From Desulfovibrio gilichinskyi (GTDB lineage: Bacteria; Desulfobacterota; Desulfovibrionia; Desulfovibrionales; Desulfovibrionaceae): DNA of 64,000 bases. The translations under genes were made by a program, and so were the position numbers. The stretch's first letter is position 1; the number at the start of each line of letters is the position of its first letter. The notes below the pieces were generated by a model, which had not been told where the DNA came from, searched no databases, and worked only from the letters and a program-made list of their open reading frames with translations. This document shows, piece by piece, positions 8,284-15,374 of this stretch. The stretch covers positions 310,001-374,000 of the forward strand of contig NZ_FWZU01000001.1 in the NCBI RefSeq assembly GCF_900177375.1, read 5' to 3'.

Positions 8284-9444
8284 ATGAAAGAAGTTATGGA
8301 AATGCGGAAATTTGTAGCTCCTGAACTGGTTTTTGGTGCTGGATCTTCATTACTTGTCGGACAGTATGCTGAAAATTTTGGAGCTAGAAGAGTTTTGATC
8401 GTTAGCGATCCAGGGGTCTTGGAGTGTAGCTGGACTACTGCAGTTAAAGAGAGTCTGATCAAAGCTAATATTGAAACTTTTGTTTTCAGTGATGTTTCAG
8501 AAAATCCACAAGATGTTGAAGTCATGAAAGGGGCTGAATTCTACAAGAAAAACAATTGCGATTGCATTGTTGCTGTTGGAGGGGGAAGCTCAATGGATTG
8601 TGCCAAAGGTATCGGTATCGTTACAACAAATAATGCTCATATCCTTTCATTTGAGGGAGTGGACATGGTTCATGCTCCAGGTCCGCCATTGATATGTATT
8701 CCTACAACTGCCGGTAGTTCTGCGGATGTTTCCCAGTTTGCAATAATAACTGACACGGTGCGTCACGTTAAAATCAGTATTGTCAGCAAGGCAATGGTTC
8801 CGGATGCAGCTCTTGTTGACCCGACGCTTACAACTACAATGGATTCTCAATTAACCGCTGCTACCGGTTTGGATGCTTTAACTCATGGCATCGAGGCTTA
8901 TGTATCAAACGCAAATTCCGCATTAACGGATCTGCTTGCTCTTGATTCCATAAAATTAGTCAGTGAAAATATCGTCGGAGTCATTAAAGATCCTCAAAAT
9001 GTAAAATTGCGAGGTTTTGTAATGCTTGGGAGTATGGAAGCCGGGCTTGCCTTTTCAAATGCCATACTAGGAGCTGTGCATGCTATGGCTCACAGCCTTG
9101 GCGGTCATTTAAACCTTCCCCACGGCGAATGTAATGCAATACTCCTGCCTTATGTTATCAAGATTAATTTCCCTTTCGCTGTAGAACGATATATTGACAT
9201 AGCAAAAGCTATGTCCGTTGATGTGGATGGCAAAACTGATGATCAGATATGTGAAGCTCTTGTGGAAACCGTCATCAAACTTAGAAAGGATGCCGGTATG
9301 GTGAAGAGCCTTAAAGATTTTGACCTGAAAAAAGAAGATATACCAAAGCTGGCCAGTTTGGCTTTGAAAGATGCATGTATGATCACTAATCCTGTAGCCT
9401 TAACACAAAAAGACCTCGAGAATATTTATGAAGCGGCGTTCTAA
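8284..9444 (+). CDS. Iron-containing alcohol dehydrogenase
   Basis: A 386-residue NAD(P)-dependent group III (iron-type) alcohol dehydrogenase. The dinucleotide-binding GGGSSMD is near residue 100. The metal-ligand region GLDALTHGIEAYVS (Asp, His) is followed by HAMAHSLGGHLNLPHGECNA, which supplies the further His ligands. The family reversibly reduces aldehydes to alcohols, and in sulfate reducers it commonly oxidises ethanol or other alcohols for energy; the exact substrate cannot be read. The ATG at 8284 is preferred over the GTG at 8272 because GGAG (8274-8277) lies six bases before it. The 3' end overlaps the start of a histidine kinase by 17 bases, so the two are probably co-transcribed. 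Confidence 0.92.
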   Translation: MKEVMEMRKFVAPELVFGAGSSLLVGQYAENFGARRVLIVSDPGVLECSWTTAVKESLIKANIETFVFSDVSENPQDVEVMKGAEFYKKNNCDCIVAVGGGSSMDCAKGIGIVTTNNAHILSFEGVDMVHAPGPPLICIPTTAGSSADVSQFAIITDTVRHVKISIVSKAMVPDAALVDPTLTTTMDSQLTAATGLDALTHGIEAYVSNANSALTDLLALDSIKLVSENIVGVIKDPQNVKLRGFVMLGSMEAGLAFSNAILGAVHAMAHSLGGHLNLPHGECNAILLPYVIKINFPFAVERYIDIAKAMSVDVDGKTDDQICEALVETVIKLRKDAGMVKSLKDFDLKKEDIPKLASLALKDACMITNPVALTQKDLENIYEAAF

Positions 9445-11095
9445 TCCAGAGGGGGCTGAAATAGTTCGCAACAAGCTTATCGGGCTTGGTGAGAATTCAA
9501 TGCGTAAAAGTTATTATCCGGAACTGCGGGACCGGATTTATGAACTTGAACGATTCAGAGCTTTGGTTGAGCATGCTAACGATGCTTTTTTTGTTTTGGA
9601 TGTTTCGTCATGGTGTTTTGCCGACGTGAATGCAACAGCTTTGAAAAAGACTAATTTTTCCCGTGAAGAAATGTTAACAAGATCGCCTGACTCTATATTC
9701 CCAAAAGAAACATGTGAACTTATGCGAGCTGTCAGTTCTGACAGTGAATCATCTGCATTTCATCGAAATGAAGATATTTCTCTGACGGAACTTTTGGGTA
9801 AAAACGGTATCCGTGTCCCTGTTGAGATAACTGTGCGGGTTCATCTGGTAGGCGGTATTCCTTATCTTGTAATGGTTGCCCGTGATGTAACGCGTAAACT
9901 TGCGGATCAACGGGAGTTGCAGAATACTCGTAATTACCTTGGAAATGTAATTGATTCTATGCAGTCGATTCTTGTTGGAATAAATGAAGAATTAAAGGTT
10001 GTTCTCTGGAATGCTTCAGCGGTGGAAGAGACAGGAGTTGCAAAGAAAGATGCTTTAGGAAGTTATATTTTTAATCTGATGCCTGAGCTGAGAAAATTTG
10101 AACAGCTTATTTCTCGGACAATTCAAAATGAGAAAACTGGAGAAACAGAAATTTTTACAGTTGAACATATTGGCGGGACGGTCATTTTTGAGATAGTAGT
10201 TTTTCCTTTTAAAGGCGAAGGGGAGGCTGGAGCTGTTATCCGTATTGATAACATTACAGATAGAACCAGAATGGAAGAAGTTATGGTTCAAACTGAGAAA
10301 ATGATGACCGTTGGCGGGTTGGCTGCCGGTATGGCTCATGAAATAAACAATCCTTTGGGAGGAATTCTTCAGGCAAGTCAGAATGTATTACGCCGACTTT
10401 CTTCAGATCTGGAAATAAATCAGCAGGTTGCTCTTGAATGCGGTACAACTTTTGATGCTATTTATGCATATTGTAATAAGCGTGGAATTATCTCTAAAAT
10501 TGAATCTATTCAGCAGTTAGGCGAGCGTTCAGCCAAGATAGTTGCTAATATGCTTCAGTTCAGCAGGCAGACCGGTGGCAAGCAGGACTGCACAAGTCTT
10601 ACAGATATTGTTAATACAGCAATTGAACTTTCTTCCAGCGGTTACGAGTTATACCAAACAAAAGGGCACAAGGGAGTGCAGATAATTCGTGAATTTGATG
10701 AATCTGTTCCTGATATCTACTGTGCTCCGTCTGAGATTGAGCAAGTTCTAATCAATCTGGTTAAAAATTCAGCACAGGCAATAACTTCCGCAGTAAAAGA
10801 AAGCGAAAGTAAAATAGGCAAAATTTATGTAAGAATTAAAAGAGAAGGGAGTCATGTAAGGCTTGAGATTGAGGATAACGGCCCCGGTATGGATGCAGAT
10901 ACCAAAAAGAAAGCCTTGGAACCTTTTTTTACAACAAAAGGAATCGGAGAAGGAACTGGTCTCGGTTTATTTGTTTCGTACTTTATTATTACCCAAAAAC
11001 ATAAAGGCAGCTTTGTTATTGAAACCAGCCCGATGTTGGGAACAAAAATTATAATTAAATTTCCTGTTGCCAATCAGTGTCTCGGGCTGGGTTAG
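9428..11095 (+). CDS. PAS-domain sensor histidine kinase
   Basis: A 555-residue kinase with no membrane segment, so it is probably cytoplasmic. After an N-terminal helix come two PAS domains (about 40-160 and 170-275), a dimerisation domain with the phospho-acceptor in GMAHEINNPLGG (His about 304), and a C-terminal ATPase domain with the N box (QVLINLVKNSAQAI), G1 (EDNGPGMD) and G2 (GTGLGL) motifs. The HEINNPL form of the H box is common in soluble PAS kinases of Desulfovibrio. No response regulator is adjacent. The start lies inside the alcohol dehydrogenase gene; a Met at codon 25 (9500) is an alternative, but the segment before it (RNKLIGLGENS) resembles the N-terminus of related kinases. 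The signal sensed is unknown. Confidence 0.88.
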   Translation: MKRRSNPEGAEIVRNKLIGLGENSMRKSYYPELRDRIYELERFRALVEHANDAFFVLDVSSWCFADVNATALKKTNFSREEMLTRSPDSIFPKETCELMRAVSSDSESSAFHRNEDISLTELLGKNGIRVPVEITVRVHLVGGIPYLVMVARDVTRKLADQRELQNTRNYLGNVIDSMQSILVGINEELKVVLWNASAVEETGVAKKDALGSYIFNLMPELRKFEQLISRTIQNEKTGETEIFTVEHIGGTVIFEIVVFPFKGEGEAGAVIRIDNITDRTRMEEVMVQTEKMMTVGGLAAGMAHEINNPLGGILQASQNVLRRLSSDLEINQQVALECGTTFDAIYAYCNKRGIISKIESIQQLGERSAKIVANMLQFSRQTGGKQDCTSLTDIVNTAIELSSSGYELYQTKGHKGVQIIREFDESVPDIYCAPSEIEQVLINLVKNSAQAITSAVKESESKIGKIYVRIKREGSHVRLEIEDNGPGMDADTKKKALEPFFTTKGIGEGTGLGLFVSYFIITQKHKGSFVIETSPMLGTKIIIKFPVANQCLGLG

Positions 11096-11099
11096 TTTC

Positions 11100-12242
11100 T
11101 TACATGTTGTTTTTGATTGCTTCAGCCCTGGCTTCCATTTGATTTGCAAGTTTAGATAACAGCTTGCTTCCTGATAAAATTGATTCAATCCTATTTTGAT
11201 TCGCTTTTACCCTTCTGAAAACCCACTTGGCAATATAGAAAGAATCCTCAGGAGTGTCACATGGACCTTTGCAGAAACTCTTTATTTTGCTAGAAATACC
11301 ATTTTTAATTTTTTCTCTGACAGTAATAGCGTCCTTTAAAATTTCACCTGCGTGGGAAGCTTTATTCTTTGCTACAACCGTTTGCGAATTATTTGATTTT
11401 GCCAATTCACCCTGAAATATAGCATTAGCACTTTCGACTCTTTTTTCTGCTTTAATGTATCCGTCCATAGCCTGAATAATATCAGGGTTTTCGGCGATTG
11501 AAGTGAGAACTGCTGCTGCGTGACGCAAAGGAGCCGCGCTGACACTGAACATCTCAGCCCGTTCTTTAGCTGTGAGTGAGCGGATTTCAGACCCTCCTCC
11601 TTCTAAAGCGAATTTTTTTTCAGCAGTAATTCCTTTTTCTTCAATCAAATCCAGAAAAGATTCTTGGTAGTTCTCATATGCCTTTAAAAGCATTCCTTGA
11701 GAAAGGATATTTTCCCATATGGATTTTCTTGCAGAAATAATATTATCGGCTTCAGGCATGAGGCCCATTAAATTCAAGCCGAAATAGGTGTTGATTCCTT
11801 TGAAAGATGCGGAACTATATCCCTGTGCAGGAGTATAAGGGAGGGAGTTAGCAGGCTGGTAGTTGTCAGCTACATATCCGGCAAGATTTTCAAGAAAAAC
11901 ATTTGTGATTATGCTGTCTTTAATTTGGGTTGCCTTTTCAGCTAGGTCAGATGTCGCAGATTTTGTAGCGTTTTGTGATCCGGTAATGGAATTCTTTTCG
12001 GCAATAGACGCTGAACCGGTATTGTTTGCAGTTGCATTCAGTTCCGCCGAGACAGGCGGGGTTACAACTTTTGCAGTAATGGGCAATCTGCCGCTTGATC
12101 CGTTTTCATGGATCCATGAGGGGGCATCAACCTTGTCTGTTATATTTTTCCCCGAGTCCCGGTTTATAAAAAAAATTAATGCTGCGGTGGAAATGACAAA
12201 CACAATTGCGAAGATGATAATAGGAAGTTTGAAATTTTTCAT
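11100..12242 (-). CDS. Hypothetical membrane-anchored protein
   Basis: A 380-residue protein with one N-terminal membrane helix (PIIIFAIVFVISTAALIFFI, about residues 7-26), a Ser/Thr/Ala-rich linker (about 35-110) and a mainly helical, charged remainder predicted to face the periplasm. The distal part has two cysteines close together (FCKGPCDTPED). I recognise no family. It ends four bases from the stop of the convergent histidine kinase gene. GGAG lies eight bases before the ATG, which supports translation. A 135-residue frame on the opposite strand overlaps its start and is taken as a shadow. Confidence 0.7.
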   Translation of the reverse strand: MKNFKLPIIIFAIVFVISTAALIFFINRDSGKNITDKVDAPSWIHENGSSGRLPITAKVVTPPVSAELNATANNTGSASIAEKNSITGSQNATKSATSDLAEKATQIKDSIITNVFLENLAGYVADNYQPANSLPYTPAQGYSSASFKGINTYFGLNLMGLMPEADNIISARKSIWENILSQGMLLKAYENYQESFLDLIEEKGITAEKKFALEGGGSEIRSLTAKERAEMFSVSAAPLRHAAAVLTSIAENPDIIQAMDGYIKAEKRVESANAIFQGELAKSNNSQTVVAKNKASHAGEILKDAITVREKIKNGISSKIKSFCKGPCDTPEDSFYIAKWVFRRVKANQNRIESILSGSKLLSKLANQMEARAEAIKNNM

Positions 12243-12425
12243 TAGTATTTCTCCGGTCTTTTACCTGTGAAGCTGAATATCTTTTTTTACTCTTTGCAAG
12301 AGAGGTTGATAGGGCTGCGGCTGTATAAGATTGATTTTAAGTAATTATATTCTGAAAGATAATTGTCCGAGACAGTTTAAAAAGCAAGTGGTAGACCTGA
12401 AAAGTAACAGAATAGTTCAAAAAAA

Positions 12426-12461
12426 AGAATCCTCTTTGCCCAAAAAAGCGAAGAGGATTCT
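12426..12461 (-). terminator. Terminator after the OmpH-like lipoprotein gene
   Basis: AGAATCCTCTT (12426-12436) pairs with AAGAGGATTCT (12451-12461). Runs of A on the left and T on the right mean it could work in both directions. It separates the lipoprotein gene from the next gene on the - strand. Confidence 0.85.
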
Positions 12462-12493
12462 TTTTGATCAAATAAAGGAGGCAGTCAATTAAA

Positions 12494-12970
12494 CTACTCA
12501 GCTTTGATTTTAATGTCCATTTTGTTCATTGAGTCAATAATTGCAGAGCTGATTTCAGATTTCTCATCAAAGCTTACTGCTGATTCAACGGAGAATACTG
12601 CGTCAAGGCCATTTTCTTTGCGATATTCGTCAACGGCTTTAGTAAATGCGCCGTTAAGTGCGCCTACTATGCGGTTCTGTTCAGCACCCATTTTGGTCTG
12701 ATATTCGCTGAGAGCTGCCTGGAATTTTGCAGAATTAGCTTCAGTCTGGTTCCCTGCAAGTTCTTTCTGCATATCTTTGAAAGTGGACTGGAAGTCTTCG
12801 CTTTCTTTTTTGAGGTAAGCCATTCCTTCAACGCCGGCTTTGCATTCTTTGAATACTTTTCCAGTATCTACGAAGCCTACTTTAGCTCCTTTTGAGTCCT
12901 GCTGTTGACAGCCGACAAGAAAAGCTGAGATAACAATAAGTGCGACAAATGTTAGTGTTTTCTTAAACAT
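12494..12970 (-). CDS. OmpH/Skp-like lipoprotein
   Basis: A 158-residue protein with a lipoprotein signal (FLVGC, Cys about 21) and then an OmpH/Skp-type body: a small beta start (AKVGFVDTGKVFKECKAG), a long helical pair rich in Lys, Glu and Gln (about 50-110), and a return segment (NGLDAVFSVESAVSFDEKSE). Skp proteins are periplasmic chaperones for outer-membrane proteins; a lipidated member would sit on a membrane. The true ompH of this genome is probably the gene behind bamA at 21676, so this is a second, divergent copy. The ATG at 12970 follows GTGGAG with normal spacing; a GTG 12 bases upstream would place that site inside the gene. Confidence 0.78.
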   Translation of the reverse strand: MFKKTLTFVALIVISAFLVGCQQQDSKGAKVGFVDTGKVFKECKAGVEGMAYLKKESEDFQSTFKDMQKELAGNQTEANSAKFQAALSEYQTKMGAEQNRIVGALNGAFTKAVDEYRKENGLDAVFSVESAVSFDEKSEISSAIIDSMNKMDIKIKAE

Positions 12971-13226
12971 CAAATTCTCCACTGTTAGATTTTAATTTTT
13001 ATGCTCTGCATGAACAGGCAAGAGCTCCTTTAAACTAAAGAAAGTGTCCTTGGCAAGAAATCGAAGCAATAAATTAACATAGTAGACATTTTTTTATTAT
13101 GGTTTAAGATACTAAGTATTAGTGTTGACTAAATCAATGTCTTATTGTCTGTTTTGGAAAAATAAAATATATCTGTCTACAAGCAGGCTTTCTTTTGAAA
13201 TATATAAACCAGTGAGGAGTAGGAAT

Positions 13227-14648
13227 ATGAGAACAAAAGTTATCGCTACATTAGGCCCGGCTTCTGGGAGCGTTGAGGTTATACGTAAAATGGTTCTTAA
13301 CGGAGTAAGAATTTTGCGTTTAAATTTTTCTCATTCTGACTCTGAAAGTTTCCGGCCTGTTGTTAAAATGATCCGGGAAGTGGAATCAGAGCTTGGAATA
13401 CCTCTTACCATTATGGGCGATTTATGCGGACCTAAAATCAGAGTCGGTGTAATTGCAGGGGCGCCTCTTGAAATCGGACAGGATGCAAGTGTCTATCTTG
13501 GACTGCCCGAGGAAAGTGAAAAATATACTGACTGTCCGTTCATCCCCCTTGATCAACCTGTTTTACTTCACGGCCTTGAAGATGGGATGCTTGTTTCGTT
13601 AAGTGATGGAGTTTTACAGTTTATCGTTACCGAAACAATTATTAAAGATAAACTTTATAAACTTCAGGCTCAGAATGCAGGTATTTTATCCTCTCGCAAG
13701 GGAATCGCATTTCCCGGTAAAAATCTGGCATTAGCTGCCTTTACGGAAAAAGACAAAGTCGATCTTATCGGTGCAATTGAGATAGGTCTTGATGCAATCG
13801 CGATGTCATTTGTTCAGACTCCTAAAGATGTTGAAGATGTTAAAGCGGAAATGCAGAAGCATGGAGCATGGCTCCCTGTTGTTGCTAAAATTGAACGTCA
13901 GAACGCTGTCGATAACATTGAAGAAATTTTAAAAGTTGCTGACGTTATCATGGTTGCACGCGGAGACTTAGGTCTTGAATGTAAGTTGTCGTCTGTACCT
14001 GTTATTCAGAAAAAGCTTATCAGGGCATGCCGCCATGCTCAGAAACCCGTTATTGTTGCAACTCAGATGCTTCTCTCGATGGTTAAGAATCCGATTCCTA
14101 CCCGCGCAGAAGCTAATGATGTGGCAAACGCTATTATGGACGGAGCTGACTGCTGCATGCTTTCCGAAGAAACCGCTGTAGGTGATTATCCTGCTGAGGC
14201 TGTAGGTTTTATCCGTGAGATTGCAGAGGCAACCGAGCCGTATTATCTTGAAAGAGCAGCTGGTCCTTATCTACCGGCAAAAGAGACTAATCCAATTAAA
14301 TACTTAAGTTACTCTGCCTGTTTACTTGCAGATAATATTAATAGTCCTGCAATCCTTTGCCACTCAACCAGTGGAGCGTCTGCCAAAGTGCTTTGCAGCC
14401 GTCGTCCCGGACAGCCTATTCACTGTCTGACTCCAGATAAAAGTGTTCCCGCATATTTGAATTTTTTCTGGGGCACAATTCCCGTCTTAACCGATGCAAA
14501 AATTCCAGAGCATAGAGCCCGCCTCGAAAAATATCTTGAAGAAAATAAAGATTTTCCAAGAGGAGAAGGGTATATTCTTGTTTCAGGTCAGCCGACACCT
14601 GGACAGACTGAGTCAAAAACAAATGAAATTAAATTGTATTACAAATAG
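13227..14648 (+). CDS. pyk: Pyruvate kinase
   Basis: A 473-residue pyruvate kinase, which converts phosphoenolpyruvate and ADP to pyruvate and ATP in lower glycolysis. Visible marks are the N-terminus RTKVIATLGPASGS, LRLNFSHSD, the active-site block KIERQNAVDNIEEILKVAD followed by IMVARGDLGLE, and ATQMLLSMVKNPIPTRAE with DVANAIMDGADCCMLSEETA. The C-terminal domain is present, so the length is normal. The ATG at 13227 is preceded by GAGGAG; a longer frame from 13122 adds residues not seen in the family. It is transcribed alone and closed by a clear terminator. Confidence 0.95.
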   Translation: MRTKVIATLGPASGSVEVIRKMVLNGVRILRLNFSHSDSESFRPVVKMIREVESELGIPLTIMGDLCGPKIRVGVIAGAPLEIGQDASVYLGLPEESEKYTDCPFIPLDQPVLLHGLEDGMLVSLSDGVLQFIVTETIIKDKLYKLQAQNAGILSSRKGIAFPGKNLALAAFTEKDKVDLIGAIEIGLDAIAMSFVQTPKDVEDVKAEMQKHGAWLPVVAKIERQNAVDNIEEILKVADVIMVARGDLGLECKLSSVPVIQKKLIRACRHAQKPVIVATQMLLSMVKNPIPTRAEANDVANAIMDGADCCMLSEETAVGDYPAEAVGFIREIAEATEPYYLERAAGPYLPAKETNPIKYLSYSACLLADNINSPAILCHSTSGASAKVLCSRRPGQPIHCLTPDKSVPAYLNFFWGTIPVLTDAKIPEHRARLEKYLEENKDFPRGEGYILVSGQPTPGQTESKTNEIKLYYK

Positions 14649-14682
14649 ATTTTATCAAAATCAGTAATTACAAATTGAAATC

Positions 14683-14723
14683 AAAGCCGCTCCGAGCATA
14701 TTTTGTTCGGGGCGGCTTTTTTT
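14683..14723 (+). terminator. Terminator of pyk
   Basis: AAAGCCGCTCCGA (14683-14695) pairs with TCGGGGCGGCTTT (14707-14719), followed by a run of T. Confidence 0.88.
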
Positions 14724-14755
14724 ATGTAATTTTAGCTTGTAAGTATGGAATAAAA

Positions 14756-14790
14756 AACAGAAAAGGCTGTTTTCTTTCGAAAACAGCCTT
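14756..14790 (-). terminator. Terminator of tRNA-Asn copy 1
   Basis: A perfect 12-bp stem, AAGGCTGTTTTC (14763-14774) with GAAAACAGCCTT (14779-14790), loop TTTC. On the - strand it follows the tRNA and runs into T-rich sequence. Confidence 0.88.
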
Positions 14791-14799
14791 GTAATAATC

Positions 14800-14875
14800 T
14801 GGCTCCCCGGGAGGGACTTGAACCCCCAACCTAGTGATTAACAGTCACCCGCTCTGCCGATTGAGCCACCGAGGA
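14800..14875 (-). tRNA. tRNA-Asn(GTT), copy 1
   Basis: The 76-nt cloverleaf reads on the - strand: acceptor TCCTCGG with CCGGGGA, discriminator G and an encoded CCA, anticodon loop CTGTTAA (anticodon GTT, decoding AAC/AAU), and T loop TTCAAGT. The sequence is identical to the copy at 15093-15168. Confidence 0.97.
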
Positions 14876-14912
14876 ATATTCACTGCGACCGTTTCCCGTC
14901 GCGACGAAAAGA

Positions 14913-14941
14913 TATCTACGGACTTGGGCCGAAGATGTCAA
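14913..14941 (-). promoter_or_regulatory. Sigma-70 promoter of tRNA-Asn copy 1
   Basis: On the - strand: -35 TTGACA (14936-14941), 17-bp spacer, -10 TAGATA (14913-14918). A GC-rich stretch follows the -10, as is common for stable RNA promoters. It lies about 37 bases upstream of the mature 5' end. Confidence 0.75.
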
Positions 14942-15055
14942 ACATTATCTGTAGTTAATTTAAAAAAAGTTAAATTTATTTTAGCACATCTATATATAAT
15001 GATAGTAATTAAAAAATAGAAAGAATAAAAAAAATGAATGTAAGCACAAACAGAA

Positions 15056-15083
15056 AAGGCTGTTTTCTTTCGAAAACAGCCTT
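15056..15083 (-). terminator. Terminator of tRNA-Asn copy 2
   Basis: The same perfect 12-bp stem as copy 1 (15056-15067 with 15072-15083), located after the tRNA on the - strand. It insulates copy 2 from copy 1. Confidence 0.85.
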
Positions 15084-15092
15084 GTAATAATC

Positions 15093-15168
15093 TGGCTCCC
15101 CGGGAGGGACTTGAACCCCCAACCTAGTGATTAACAGTCACCCGCTCTGCCGATTGAGCCACCGAGGA
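15093..15168 (-). tRNA. tRNA-Asn(GTT), copy 2
   Basis: A 76-nt gene with anticodon GTT and encoded CCA, identical to the copy at 14800-14875. It has its own promoter and terminator. Confidence 0.97.
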
Positions 15169-15207
15169 ATATAAGTGCTGTGCAGTTCACTGCAGCAACG
15201 AGAATGG

Positions 15208-15236
15208 GTTCTACGCATTCGGTTTAAACTTGTCAA
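15208..15236 (-). promoter_or_regulatory. Sigma-70 promoter of tRNA-Asn copy 2
   Basis: On the - strand: -35 TTGACA (15231-15236), 17-bp spacer, -10 TAGAAC (15208-15213). It has the same geometry as the copy 1 promoter, although the spacer differs. Confidence 0.72.
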
Positions 15237-15258
15237 ACTTTTTTTAAAAAAAAGTTTG
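15234..15258. other. AT-rich palindrome between tRNA-Asn and lysS
   Basis: CAAACTTTTTTT and AAAAAAAGTTTG form a 12-bp inverted repeat around one A. It overlaps the outer edge of the tRNA -35 and lies between divergent transcription units. It could extrude or serve as an UP-like element; it has no G-C core for termination. Confidence 0.4.
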
Positions 15259-15291
15259 TGAGGGGTAGGTCTGTATAAAACATGTACTTTC

Positions 15292-15320
15292 TTGACGACA
15301 AAGGGTAATTAGCTTAGGCA
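15292..15320 (+). promoter_or_regulatory. Possible promoter of the lysS envelope operon
   Basis: TTGACG (15292-15297), a 17-bp spacer and TAGGCA (15315-15320) lie about 55 bases before the lysS start. The -10 is a poor match, so this is tentative. Confidence 0.35.
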
Positions 15321-15374
15321 GACAACGGATCTCGTATTTTTCTAGACTTTATTCGGTTATGGAGAATTAATAAG

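Larger units (their letters stand above)
14755..14879. repeat. 125-bp direct repeat, copy 1 (tRNA-Asn plus terminator)
   Basis: This segment is identical to 15048-15172. It contains a complete tRNA-Asn gene and its terminator but not its promoter. The promoter regions beyond the repeat differ in sequence. Confidence 0.92.
15048..15172. repeat. 125-bp direct repeat, copy 2 (tRNA-Asn plus terminator)
   Basis: Identical to 14755-14879 at an offset of 293 bp. The duplication covers the tRNA and its terminator only. Confidence 0.92.

Noticed and set aside
11863-12270. 135-residue frame on the + strand across the start of the 380-residue gene
   Set aside because: The opposite gene has a good ribosome site, a clear membrane helix and a sensible length. 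This frame mirrors it.
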